Shown piece after piece: positions 15,049-22,486 of a stretch of 29,178 nucleotides of DNA. Numbering within the stretch: the stretch's first letter is position 1; every line of letters begins with the position of its first letter. The notes below the pieces were generated by a model. The model was not told where the DNA came from, made no database searches, and saw only the letters and a list, made by a program, of their open reading frames with translations. Both the position numbers and the translations under genes were made by a program. Source of the DNA: a virus; IMG/VR virus record IMGVR_UViG_3300018428_005699, positions 1 through 29,178 of that record; one strand, written 5' to 3'.

Positions 15049-16221
15049 TTAACTCCTGAAAAATTCTCTAAATACTTTCCACACGTCATCTTTACGATAG
15101 ATACGACCAATCTTAAACTTTTCATCTTCGTATGGTTCGTATGCTTCGGACAGTGTTGTTCCGTTACCCCATCTGATGCGTTCATCTTCGGGTGTGATCT
15201 CACAATAACCGTAGAACTGACACATCTGTTTAAGAGTTTCGTTAGAAGCGATGGTTCTATCCATATCTTCTCCCCAGTTATCCCCGTCTGAACAGTGGAA
15301 AGCATAAAGATTCCAAGAGCTAGGGTTGTATCGCTTGTTTGCTTGTTCGATAACATAGTCGATACAAGGTGAAACCATCGTACCACCACCTGTACCACGA
15401 CCGAAGAACTTATCTTCGTCTACTTCGTACGGCTGAGTATCATGTGCAACGAATACAATTTCTGTCTTCTCGTATTTGCTTCGAATAAAATGATACAAGA
15501 GGAAGAAAAAAGATCGTGCTAAATATTTCTTATCGGTAGTCATCGAACCGGATACGTCCATCATAAAGAAAATACAAGCATTGGTTGCAGCCTTTTGTGT
15601 CACAGTGATATGCTTGTAACGTAAATCTTGCTCAATAAAAGGAAATACTTCATCTCCTGTATCTGGATCTACCTTTATATCGCCTTGTTTCCGAGCTGCC
15701 ATCTTGCGTTTAATGCGTTGTTTAGCTGATTCTTTCTTAGAAAGTCTTGGTCTGATGCCATCAGAACGATACCCTTTGCGTTTGAACTTCTCAGACAAGA
15801 TCTCTTTCATCTGTTTCTGTTCCATATCGGGTAATTCGAGGTCTTTGAAAAGGTAGTAAGCTAACTCTTCGAGTGTCACCTCGACATCATAGTACTCCTC
15901 ACCGGGTTTGTTACCTGCTTTGTCGGGTTTACCCTTACCTTGCTTTTGTTTCTGGCCAATCTTCTGGCCTCTCTGAACGTCAGCATCGCCACCAGAGCCT
16001 GTTTGTTGTTGATTATTAGATCCATATACGAACTTATATTCCTTTATTCCTCTGACAGGAATACGAATCTTCTTCTTGCCGTCTTGACCAATGATGGATT
16101 CTTCAGCGACTATATCGTGAATACCCTCTCGAATAGCTTTTTCTATCTTTTCTTTATGTCGACCACGATCCTTTGCGCTTCTATCTGCGTTTGTTCTGTG
16201 GTGTGAAAATACAGATCCCAT
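15049..16221 (-). CDS. yhbH: YhbH/YeaH-family (UPF0229, DUF444) VWA-like protein
   Basis: A 390-residue protein (E. coli YeaH about 427). The N-terminus (HHRTNADRSAKDRGRHKEKI, then REGIHDIVAEESI) is typical; residues 68-106 are a low-complexity Gly/Gln/Lys stretch; EVTLEELAYYLFKDLELPD follows. The C-terminal half is a VWA-like domain with DVSGSM (222-227), GGGT (278-281) and CSDGDN (about 312-317) for a MIDAS-type metal site. It is the first gene of the yhbH-spoVR-prkA set. The 53-base gap upstream holds a 6-bp inverted repeat (GTGACA/TGTCAC, 16238-16262) but no clear promoter, so it may be read from upstream genes. Confidence 0.95.
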   Translation of the reverse strand: MGSVFSHHRTNADRSAKDRGRHKEKIEKAIREGIHDIVAEESIIGQDGKKKIRIPVRGIKEYKFVYGSNNQQQTGSGGDADVQRGQKIGQKQKQGKGKPDKAGNKPGEEYYDVEVTLEELAYYLFKDLELPDMEQKQMKEILSEKFKRKGYRSDGIRPRLSKKESAKQRIKRKMAARKQGDIKVDPDTGDEVFPFIEQDLRYKHITVTQKAATNACIFFMMDVSGSMTTDKKYLARSFFFLLYHFIRSKYEKTEIVFVAHDTQPYEVDEDKFFGRGTGGGTMVSPCIDYVIEQANKRYNPSSWNLYAFHCSDGDNWGEDMDRTIASNETLKQMCQFYGYCEITPEDERIRWGNGTTLSEAYEPYEDEKFKIGRIYRKDDVWKVFREFFRS

Positions 16222-16274
16222 GTTGTGCTCCTCTTTAGTGACATTTTACTCGAGTGTGTCACGATGTATACGAA

Positions 16275-16679
16275 TTAGAAATGGTTAAATGCCCAATGAA
16301 CAAAAGGTCTAAGGTATGGATACATCAATTTCAACGCTTGTTGTTCCGTTAACCAATCGAATCCATCGTGTTCATACTTGCCTGTGATGGGATTCTTCTC
16401 AATGATCACAGGTGTGTCTTTTGGAATCTCAGCCATCCACATCGATAGATACGAAGTTTTGTAAGGTCCTTCGATAATTTCTGAGGGATGAATAACAATT
16501 CCCGTCTCTTCTTGCGTTTCTCTTAATGCGCATGCAAAAGACGATTCACCCGGGTCTTCTGTTCCTTTTGGTAAATCGTATGTTGCGCCTTGCTTTCGCC
16601 TTGTTGCGATGTCACCGACAAGCCCAAGTATTTTTGGTACGTCATTATCGTATGTCATTAAAATTATTCCTGCTCCCAT
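16275..16679 (-). CDS. Nudix hydrolase
   Basis: A 134-residue protein with a complete Nudix box near residues 36-58 (KGTEDPGESSFACALRETQE, then ETGI): G-x5-E-x7-R-E-x-x-E-E-x-G-I. It hydrolyses some nucleoside diphosphate linked to another group; the small C-terminal domain and LPKGTED suit the diadenosine polyphosphate/(di)nucleotide type, but the substrate cannot be assigned. I chose the ATG at 16679 because GGAGG ends 6 bases before it; the alternative ATG at 16691 would itself overlap this ribosome-binding site. It starts 1 base after the HEAIH gene's stop. Possible roles are nucleotide sanitation, alarmone breakdown or RNA decapping. Confidence 0.9.
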   Translation of the reverse strand: MGAGIILMTYDNDVPKILGLVGDIATRRKQGATYDLPKGTEDPGESSFACALRETQEETGIVIHPSEIIEGPYKTSYLSMWMAEIPKDTPVIIEKNPITGKYEHDGFDWLTEQQALKLMYPYLRPFVHWAFNHF

Positions 16680-16680
16680 T

Positions 16681-17043
16681 TTACCCTCCATCGTTCTTCA
16701 GCCAATTGAATCGTTTTCTCGTATCTAAATAATCTAGATTCTTATCGTTATCATACGCTTCTTTTTCGAAAGGTATCATGTAATACGCTGTTTGGCCATC
16801 TCGGTACCGAATATAATTCCAAAGATAAAACATGTAGTACAACGGGATGAATCCAATCACGCCACAATCGATGTATTGTTGCCAATGAATTGCTTCATGG
16901 TTCTTGGTCTCTGCAGACATTTCGCCTCTTGAAAAAACAAAAGGGCCAATAGTGATCGCACCAATATCGATTGGTGCGAAATAAGAAAGGATAACTGGTA
17001 TCTTGCTATTTTCAAAAAACCAAGGCCTTGAATCTTTAAACAC
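16681..17043 (-). CDS. HEAIH-motif putative metalloprotease, membrane-associated
   Basis: A 120-residue protein. TKNHEAIHWQQYI (about 47-59) has the H-E-x-x-H zinc motif, and PFEKEAYDND (about 92-101) supplies a Glu of the kind used as third ligand in minimal gluzincin-like peptidases. Between them VIGFIPLYYMFYLWNYI is hydrophobic enough for a membrane segment. A similar arrangement is frequent in marine-phage and Bacteroidetes small proteins. GTG start behind GGAG at 7-base spacing. It leads directly into the Nudix gene. Possible jobs are host-envelope or lysis-related processing, but no substrate is evident. Confidence 0.65.
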   Translation of the reverse strand: MFKDSRPWFFENSKIPVILSYFAPIDIGAITIGPFVFSRGEMSAETKNHEAIHWQQYIDCGVIGFIPLYYMFYLWNYIRYRDGQTAYYMIPFEKEAYDNDKNLDYLDTRKRFNWLKNDGG

Positions 17044-17079
17044 AGTAGCTCTCCAAAGAAGGGGGACACTACTAATTAT

Positions 17080-17427
17080 CTAGCTTCTCTTATAATCGTC
17101 TGCTAATCGTACAACATCGTCTAATTCAGGAGATGAGCACTCTATGAGTACAACATCTTCTGTTTCGTCAGCACCGAATCTATGAACTTGCTTGGGGGAA
17201 CAATGGAATGTGTCTCCTTTCTTAAGTACTATATAATCGTTATCATCGTCACTTTGCCAATTAAGGAGCATGCCAGATAGAACATATATGGTTTCCTCTT
17301 TTTGTTGGTGATACTGTAAACTTAATCTGTGACCCGCTCTGATCGTAATTTTTTTCATAGCGTATTTAGGTGTAAGAGAAAGTAGTTCCTCGTGACCCCA
17401 AGGCTTCTTCGTTATCTTTGGCTTCAT
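17080..17427 (-). CDS. Mannose-6-phosphate isomerase type II-like cupin
   Basis: A 115-residue single-domain cupin: KPWGHEELLSLTPKYAMKKI, then RAGHRLSLQYHQQKEETIYV, LSGMLL, LKKGDTFHCSPKQVHRFGA. This equals the C-terminal cupin of GDP-mannose pyrophosphorylase/phosphomannose isomerase enzymes; H-x-x-Q-K-E-E with the later H suits a metal site. It would act on fructose- or mannose-6-phosphate or a related sugar. I chose the ATG at 17427 (MKPKITKKPWGHEE) because GGAGG lies 6 bases before it, though the frame is open further up. It overlaps the nucleotidyltransferase by 62 bases. It is a natural partner for the phosphomannomutase at 25.5 kb. Confidence 0.85.
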   Translation of the reverse strand: MKPKITKKPWGHEELLSLTPKYAMKKITIRAGHRLSLQYHQQKEETIYVLSGMLLNWQSDDDNDYIVLKKGDTFHCSPKQVHRFGADETEDVVLIECSSPELDDVVRLADDYKRS

Positions 17428-17992
17428 TGTATCCCTCCGCCCAACCTTGGAGCTCAACCGCTTCCAAGTTAAATCTATCTGCGTTTTCGACCAAGTCGCT
17501 GCTTGACCTAATTTTTCCTCCGCCAACTCCCGTGATGACTTCGCAACCCACTTGCTGACAGATCTCCCATTCAGGAATGTTCGTAGCATCCGTTCTATCT
17601 CCACCTTTAGTAAACCATTTTGGTCTAATTGTATTGATAGCTTTTACGACAGTAAAGTCATCATTCGTATAGAACCAAGGTAGAACGACATCTACACCTT
17701 TGATACTATGAACAATTTCCATCCGGTCTTCCAAAGACATAAAGTTATATCCTTTCTTTGCTTTCAAGAAATCATCACAGTTTACAAGTATTGTGACCAA
17801 AGGTCTACGACATGATGGGAACTTCTTGGGATTATTCGCCATCTTTACTGTTTCCTGAATACATCGTAGGTGACCCACATGAAGAGGATCGAATCCGCCC
17901 GATGTCAGCATGATGTCTTGCGAGTATTCAATTACGTCACGACATAGCTCTCGCCATTCTAGGAACTCATTAATATTCTTAAAAATTGCCAT
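17366..17992 (-). CDS. Cytidylyltransferase-like nucleotidyltransferase (RfaE2/TagD type)
   Basis: A 208-residue protein. LTSGGFDPLHVGHLRCIQET contains the H-x-G-H motif (H38, H41) of the nucleotidyltransferase superfamily; PLVTILVNCDDFLKAKKGYN, SLEDRMEIVHSI and FTKGGDRTDATNIPEWEICQ are the ADP-heptose synthase/glycerol-3-phosphate cytidylyltransferase pattern, with GGGKIRSSSDLVE as the I-x-S-S end. It activates a sugar phosphate or alcohol phosphate with CTP or ATP. The last 20 residues overlap the cupin gene. AGGAG precedes the ATG and it follows the methylase by 2 bases. Confidence 0.85.
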   Translation of the reverse strand: MAIFKNINEFLEWRELCRDVIEYSQDIMLTSGGFDPLHVGHLRCIQETVKMANNPKKFPSCRRPLVTILVNCDDFLKAKKGYNFMSLEDRMEIVHSIKGVDVVLPWFYTNDDFTVVKAINTIRPKWFTKGGDRTDATNIPEWEICQQVGCEVITGVGGGKIRSSSDLVENADRFNLEAVELQGWAEGYNEAKDNEEALGSRGTTFSYT

Positions 17993-17994
17993 CG

Positions 17995-19107
17995 TTATCT
18001 CCTCGCGAGTATCGCATATTCTGTCAGTGGTTCTTTTTCATTATCTCTATCGATGCAATGGCCTTTGGTACGACCAGCTTTCGTATGAGAATTTTTAGTG
18101 TGTAATTTTTTATACGTCACAATCGATGATCTGTTAAATCCACCTGCGGAAATAACATCCTCAAGTTCTCCTAGAGTGAGTAATCCCTTGTTAGAATAAG
18201 AAAACATAAGATATGGTGATTGTACCATCGATAGGATTCGTTCAAACGAAGGTATCACAATGGATTTATCGTTATATTCGAGATCTCCACAGTATCCTTC
18301 TAGTTCAACTCTTCGTTTTGCTCTACCTGATACCTCAGGCTTGTCGTTTCTTACGAGATTATTCCACAGATGGTAGAAAGAATCGTATCTACATCCTCCT
18401 GTACGTGACACTTTCTTATTATTTGTACCGTAAGGAGGGTCTATATAGGTTATGTCAGTTTCCACTTTGTCGATAATGTCGTACATATCTTTACAGTGAA
18501 CCACATGGCTGTGTTTATGTGACGTTTCTATCGGAGGTAATTCGAGGTGCAGTTTTCTTAACTTACCTTTCTTCCAATCTTTAAAGTATCCTGTTTGGTG
18601 ACCCATCCAATTTGAAATCTTTGACACGGCTAATATAAGCGAAAGAAGGAGAACTGACTTCTCCACGTGATCATTTGGATATATGTCATCTATCTTGTAC
18701 CGAATTATATCGATCTTTCTTGCGTTGTAGTCGACCCAGGGCTTGGGATTGCCATCAGATCCGATAGAACACCCGTCGTTGAACGGTGCACCGTATGTGT
18801 TCGCATACCAGCCGTCTGTCGACCCCCAGAAAGAATCGGGCATTGCGTTTAGTCTGTCAATTAAATACTGAAAATACTGTAAGTTTTTTGTATTCTGTAA
18901 ATAAGATTCTAGAATCACCTTTGTGTACGATTGTCTATCGTTAGCGACGATCTTGTACTTGTTTCTAAAGTGATGTGACACTCTGCCAGAACCAGCGAAT
19001 GCATCGAAAAAAGAATTGAGTTCGGTTCCATCGAGGTAATCTTCTAAAGAGTCTTTTAGAAACGGAAGAAGCTTACGCTTGGAACCCATATATGGAATAG
19101 TTTTCAT
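17995..19107 (-). CDS. D12-class DNA N6-adenine methyltransferase
   Basis: A 370-residue protein starting MKTIPYMGSKRKLLPFLKDS, the usual opening of D12/Dam-type enzymes. FDAFAGSGRVSHHF (FAGSG 37-41) binds S-adenosylmethionine, and YIDPPYGTNN (D223-Y226) is the catalytic DPPY. The insertion between them, about 180 residues including TDGWYANTYGAPFNDGCSIG, suits the longer HpaII/FokI-like members. It overlaps the helicase by ATGA. No restriction enzyme lies nearby, so it probably protects phage DNA from host nucleases or marks it; the recognition site cannot be read. Confidence 0.92.
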   Translation of the reverse strand: MKTIPYMGSKRKLLPFLKDSLEDYLDGTELNSFFDAFAGSGRVSHHFRNKYKIVANDRQSYTKVILESYLQNTKNLQYFQYLIDRLNAMPDSFWGSTDGWYANTYGAPFNDGCSIGSDGNPKPWVDYNARKIDIIRYKIDDIYPNDHVEKSVLLLSLILAVSKISNWMGHQTGYFKDWKKGKLRKLHLELPPIETSHKHSHVVHCKDMYDIIDKVETDITYIDPPYGTNNKKVSRTGGCRYDSFYHLWNNLVRNDKPEVSGRAKRRVELEGYCGDLEYNDKSIVIPSFERILSMVQSPYLMFSYSNKGLLTLGELEDVISAGGFNRSSIVTYKKLHTKNSHTKAGRTKGHCIDRDNEKEPLTEYAILARR

Positions 19108-20702
19108 TTAAGTGTCTCCTTGAATCCTTTTGGAAACACATCTTTATTCTTGTCCCAGAATCGTTCCCAATCGGCATCTAGGATATATGTGACAGCTGTA
19201 TCGGTATCACTACGTACAGATCTACCAACGGACTGTACGATCACCTTCGCTGTTTGGAGAGGATACCACCACTTCCATTTATTCATCCGTTTCTTTACGA
19301 GCTTGTCGCCTAGGTATGGATATGGCACTTTACAGATAATCTGGAACCGACTGAGATCTCCTTTCAGGTCGACACCTTCTTGCATTGATGGCGATAGAAG
19401 CACCGTAGGACGAGGATCTGCCATGTGTATCTTCAATTTCTTTTCTCTATCTGCAGATGTATGCGTTAGTAGACGTTTAGATCGAACATTTCTTTTGAGA
19501 TACTGTGCGATTTTATACGAGTGACAATGGATAATGCCTTTCTCGTTCGGATGAGCGTCGAGGATTGCCTTTACAGCTTGTGCCATCTTGGGTAAACCCG
19601 CATCTATATTCTTGAATGACATAGACGCGATAGGAGATACGATGATTGGTCGGTTCTCTACGGGGAATGGTGATGGTATCGATATGAATGCGACCTGCTC
19701 GATTGGTAATCCTAGTACTTCACAAAAGGCCTCTTTATTCATGACCGTTGCTGACATAAGGAGAACCTTCTTTGCACTACGAAAGAGATAAGGTTCTGAA
19801 TATGGACCAACACAAATTGGTTTAAACTCGTACTTCTTCGTATTCTTTACGTCTGTTTCAGTAATGTTCAGGATCCAATTGTCTTTATGGTACGTCTTGA
19901 TGAACCTTGAAAGTTTGCAAAGATGTTTATCGATGAGCTCGTATTGGCTAGACACCTTTAAGAACTCCTTCATCTTCTTTTGAAGTGACAACTTTTCGAT
20001 CATCTTCTCGTAGTGATATTTGATTGTCTCAAGTTTTGGCTTGTAAATGTCTACGACCCAACGAAACACTTGGTACTGTGTCTTCAATTGTGGGATTTTA
20101 AGCTTTAGAACCTGATTTGCGAAGTGTTCAGAGATAACGATCTCTACGAAATTACCTAATTCAAGCTCTGTATTGTGGCATTCGTCTACCACCATCATCG
20201 TGCGAGGTTCCAATTGTTGCGAATAATGCGTCTCGGCCAAGAAATATGAGAAATTAGTGACGCCATGTTCGCCATCCATAAAGTCTTGTTTCGCTTTGCG
20301 GTATCTACAACCCGTACCACCACAGCATTGTTTAAACTTCTGATCCTGTGACACTTTCATTTCACGTCTGGCCATCGCACAAGTCTTAGTTTTATAGTAC
20401 TTGCATTGGAAGTTCGTGGAGGATTGAAGATTAAACATGCCTTTCTTTTGGAAATCACGCATGTACTGTTGCTGTAGGACCTTTTGTGTCGTAAGATAGT
20501 AAGTACCAGAACCCTTTACGTGTTGGTTATAGTACTGCGCAATCGTAAAACCAATCGCACTCTTGCCGACACCGGTTCCTGCCTCGATCACTACGAATCT
20601 TTTGTCATCATTGATAAATGCATCAAGTGCGAAATTAATCGCGAGGTCCTGCTCTGGACGTGTTGTGGGATACGGAAAAAATTGTTTCCAGTTGTGTGTC
20701 AT
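19104..20702 (-). CDS. Rad3/DinG-type superfamily 2 helicase with Fe-S-type cysteines
   Basis: A 532-residue protein. Motif I is EAGTGVGKS (40-48), motif II VVDECH (171-176); later SATVMN, IIHCHSYKIAQYL, SPSMQEGVDLKG and QSVGRSVRSDTD are motifs III-VI. Four cysteines (C100, C108, C126 or C127, C132) lie between motifs I and II where XPD/DinG proteins bind a 4Fe-4S cluster. It should unwind DNA 5' to 3' from single-stranded tails in replication or repair. The gene has its own promoter inside a leader hairpin (20712-20746), and is coupled to the methylase. Not confidently DinG itself, which is longer. Confidence 0.9.
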   Translation of the reverse strand: MTHNWKQFFPYPTTRPEQDLAINFALDAFINDDKRFVVIEAGTGVGKSAIGFTIAQYYNQHVKGSGTYYLTTQKVLQQQYMRDFQKKGMFNLQSSTNFQCKYYKTKTCAMARREMKVSQDQKFKQCCGGTGCRYRKAKQDFMDGEHGVTNFSYFLAETHYSQQLEPRTMMVVDECHNTELELGNFVEIVISEHFANQVLKLKIPQLKTQYQVFRWVVDIYKPKLETIKYHYEKMIEKLSLQKKMKEFLKVSSQYELIDKHLCKLSRFIKTYHKDNWILNITETDVKNTKKYEFKPICVGPYSEPYLFRSAKKVLLMSATVMNKEAFCEVLGLPIEQVAFISIPSPFPVENRPIIVSPIASMSFKNIDAGLPKMAQAVKAILDAHPNEKGIIHCHSYKIAQYLKRNVRSKRLLTHTSADREKKLKIHMADPRPTVLLSPSMQEGVDLKGDLSRFQIICKVPYPYLGDKLVKKRMNKWKWWYPLQTAKVIVQSVGRSVRSDTDTAVTYILDADWERFWDKNKDVFPKGFKETLK

Positions 20703-20711
20703 ACGAAAACT

Positions 20712-20746
20712 CCTGTGTATAGTTCGGTTATTGTATTATACACAGG
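20712..20746 (-). promoter_or_regulatory. Leader hairpin sequestering the helicase Shine-Dalgarno
   Basis: CCTGTGTATA (20712-20721) and TATACACAGG (20737-20746) form a perfect 10-bp inverted repeat with a 15-base loop. In minus-strand RNA the downstream arm ends in ACAGG, the first part of the AGGAG ribosome-binding site, 9 bases before the ATG. Read-through RNA would mask it; RNA begun at the promoter 20735-20763, starting near 20728, lacks the upstream arm. Confidence 0.65.
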
Positions 20747-20763
20747 TATGACAGATTTTACAA
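20735..20763 (-). promoter_or_regulatory. Promoter TTGTAA-17-TATAAT for the helicase-methylase operon
   Basis: On the minus strand TTGTAA (20763-20758, also the stop codon of the gene upstream) and TATAAT (20740-20735) are 17 bases apart. The -10 box overlaps the upstream arm of the leader hairpin. It is among the best promoter matches in the window. Confidence 0.75.
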
Positions 20764-21321
20764 CTCTCCAAGCAACATTCCGTAGAATAAGTCTTCACCT
20801 CTACGACCGACGTATTTATCGATAAATTCAGGGATAGTATGTTGTTCCATGTGTTCCGAATACCCAAAAGGATCCGGATCAGAAAGTCCGAACGTAACGT
20901 AGAATCCTTCGACATCATTCTGTAACCAGTTGGAGTATCGTTTACATTGAGACCACATTTCTACCATTCCTTCGAACTGTGCGAACGTCATCTCGCTCCA
21001 ATCTTTTGCCGCAAACCAGAATTCGTTTGCGTTGGAAACTTTTATCCATCCGTCAGGCATCGGCCACGGCCTAGCACTGTCATCCTGATTATACACTCTG
21101 TCCCAAAGCCAATCCGTATGATCGCAGCCTTCGGTGTCGCGGTAATTCCCTTTATCGTCAATGAAACCGAGAGAGTGACTATTGCATTGAAAATCGCTAG
21201 CCTCTAAAATTATCCTCCGAACAGATTCTCTAATCAGTTCTTCTTCTTCGACTGCAACGTCCATCTGACCTATTTCTTCTGCAGAAGAAGCAAACGGATT
21301 ATCGTATCCTCTAGTATCCAC
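20758..21321 (-). CDS. Unrecognised phage protein with an internal LIRESVRRIILE motif
   Basis: About 187 residues from a GTG at 21321, chosen because GGAG lies 7 bases before it; a TTG at 21348 in the same frame is weaker. After an acidic start (VAVEEEELIRESVRRIILEA) comes a Trp- and Asp-rich body: GCDHTDWLWDRVYNQDDSAR, EFWFAAKDWSEMTFAQFEGM, EMWSQCKRYSNWLQND. The RRIILE segment resembles the N-terminal tag of 11166-11732. It looks soluble and acidic. Its end contains the -35 box of the helicase promoter. No function proposed. Confidence 0.6.
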   Translation of the reverse strand: MDTRGYDNPFASSAEEIGQMDVAVEEEELIRESVRRIILEASDFQCNSHSLGFIDDKGNYRDTEGCDHTDWLWDRVYNQDDSARPWPMPDGWIKVSNANEFWFAAKDWSEMTFAQFEGMVEMWSQCKRYSNWLQNDVEGFYVTFGLSDPDPFGYSEHMEQHTIPEFIDKYVGRRGEDLFYGMLLGEL

Positions 21322-21691
21322 TTTCTGTCTCCAATTCCCACGGTCCAAACGTACCTGTTTCGGACATCCATTCCATCACTTCTTCTCTCGTGTATTCATA
21401 TATCTTTGGAGTTCTCGATACACGACCCATAGTGTCATCCCAGTATTCACTCTGATCGATTTTACCAAGGAGATAATAGATTGCACGTGGCATCTTTATA
21501 TCGCGGCCATTTGATCGATCATGAACTGTATCGGTGGCTTTGTGAATGAGAAAGCAATGCCCGTATGGTACGCCGGCAAGTTGACCCTGGCCCATGACTT
21601 CTGCATGCACGAGGATATATTCGTCTGCTTCGCTAAAATTATTCAGCATGAATCTTCCGTGAACCTCGTAACAATCGCCTAATCTACTCAT
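21311..21691 (-). CDS. Small protein with a possible Cys-His-Asp (papain/NlpC-like) arrangement
   Basis: A 126-residue protein. MSRLGDCYEVHGRFML puts C7 at the start of a helix; ILVHAEVMGQG and GVPYGHCFLIHKATDTVHDR bring H45 on a strand followed by D54/D58; IYYLLGKIDQSEYWD and YTREEVMEWMSETGTFGPWE complete it. Cys at a helix start followed by G-H on a strand and then D is the layout of papain-fold enzymes (NlpC/P60, transglutaminase-like). Similar proteins are common in marine phages, unassigned as far as I know. It starts in the end of the upstream gene and overlaps the next by 11 bases. Activity is speculative. Confidence 0.6.
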   Translation of the reverse strand: MSRLGDCYEVHGRFMLNNFSEADEYILVHAEVMGQGQLAGVPYGHCFLIHKATDTVHDRSNGRDIKMPRAIYYLLGKIDQSEYWDDTMGRVSRTPKIYEYTREEVMEWMSETGTFGPWELETESGY

Positions 21692-21920
21692 CTTCTTCCC
21701 ATGGTATTTTTTCTACGTAGTACGATGGTGTCACTACGATTTGGTCACCAATAAGTATGTGATAAATCCAGTCTTGATATGTCGATGGTGCCCAATAACA
21801 GAAATTCTTTATGTCTACAACGATGCCGATCGAGTAGCGATAGCCCGAACCTCTTTCGCGACACCAGCACAGCTCACCGACCCTGGCGGTTTTCTCCCAG
21901 AACGCAGCGCTATTTCGCAT
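21684..21920 (-). CDS. Small beta-barrel-type protein (VGELCW copy)
   Basis: Up to 78 residues; the ATG at 21920 overlaps the aldolase by 106 bases and has no good ribosome-binding site, so the start is uncertain. TARVGELCWCRERGSGYRYS, IGIVVDIKN, IYHILIGDQIVVTPSYYVEK, I follows the pattern h-G-D/E-L-h, G-I-V-h-x, Y-x-h-L-h-x-D-x-h of the small barrel-like family in this region. Function unknown; SH3-like folds often bind proteins, RNA or DNA. Confidence 0.5.
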   Translation of the reverse strand: MRNSAAFWEKTARVGELCWCRERGSGYRYSIGIVVDIKNFCYWAPSTYQDWIYHILIGDQIVVTPSYYVEKIPWEEDE

Positions 21921-22486
21921 ATATGTTCGAGTCTTTCAATGTGTTCATAGGCATCCCAAGGGTTGGCACCCACGGAACATACACCATGCGCCGCTTGGCC
22001 AACGATGTCAAATTTAACTATGTTTGTCCCAGAATTACTCCAATTGGTCATCGCCTCAAACGTGGCCTCTGCGAGCTCTGCAGAGGTGACAGGCAGCACA
22101 GGGACACTTGGGCCTACACGAGTGTATCGAGATACTTCTGGGAAATCTTCGGCTAACTGCTGAAGATCCCAACCTGCGTACATTGCTGCGATAATATTTG
22201 TAGGATGAAGATGTACGACTGCTCTCGTATACTTTGCATATCTCTGTAGTTTGGCATGCATGTGTAATTCACCCGATGGGGTCGTTCCTTCCGGGACATC
22301 GATTCCCGCGGGTGTCAACTTACATTTGATCATGTGTTCTGGATGTAGTATAGTCTTACGCCATCCAGACGGTGTGATGTACAATATATCCTTTCCTGTC
22401 ATGCGTAACGATATATTGCCATCCCTTGTTGTAATCCATCCTTTCTCGTACGCTCTGCGCATCACATCACCCATTGCTGTTAGCAT
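21815..22486 (-). CDS. Class II aldolase/adducin-family protein (fuculose-phosphate aldolase-like)
   Basis: A 223-residue protein. Family marks: TTRDGNISLRMTGKDILYIT, PSGW, GTTPSGELHMHAKLQRYAKY, TRAVVHLHPTNIIAAMY (zinc His pair), DIVGQAAHGVCSVG (third His) and AYEHIERLEHICEIAL. PSGELHMH includes the catalytic-type Glu. Such enzymes cleave sugar phosphates such as fuculose-1-phosphate; some are dehydratases or epimerases. GGAG precedes the ATG by 8 bases. Family similarity ends near residue 195; the last 28 residues (RSGRKPPGSVSCAGVAKEVR etc.) overlap the next small gene and look like a non-homologous extension. Probably part of the sugar pathway of the phage. Confidence 0.85.
   Translation of the reverse strand: MLTAMGDVMRRAYEKGWITTRDGNISLRMTGKDILYITPSGWRKTILHPEHMIKCKLTPAGIDVPEGTTPSGELHMHAKLQRYAKYTRAVVHLHPTNIIAAMYAGWDLQQLAEDFPEVSRYTRVGPSVPVLPVTSAELAEATFEAMTNWSNSGTNIVKFDIVGQAAHGVCSVGANPWDAYEHIERLEHICEIALRSGRKPPGSVSCAGVAKEVRAIATRSASL

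Noticed and set aside
16238-16262. 6-bp inverted repeat GTGACA/TGTCAC with a central ACTCGAGT palindrome before yhbH
   Set aside because: Short stem with a 13-base loop and no U-tract or promoter boxes at correct spacing; could be an operator but support is too weak to call.
17995-20702. Restriction-modification or BREX/DISARM-like defence system from the methylase-helicase pair
   Set aside because: The helicase is of Rad3/DinG type with Fe-S cysteines, and no endonuclease, PglZ or phospholipase D gene is next to it; replication/repair plus DNA marking is the simpler reading.
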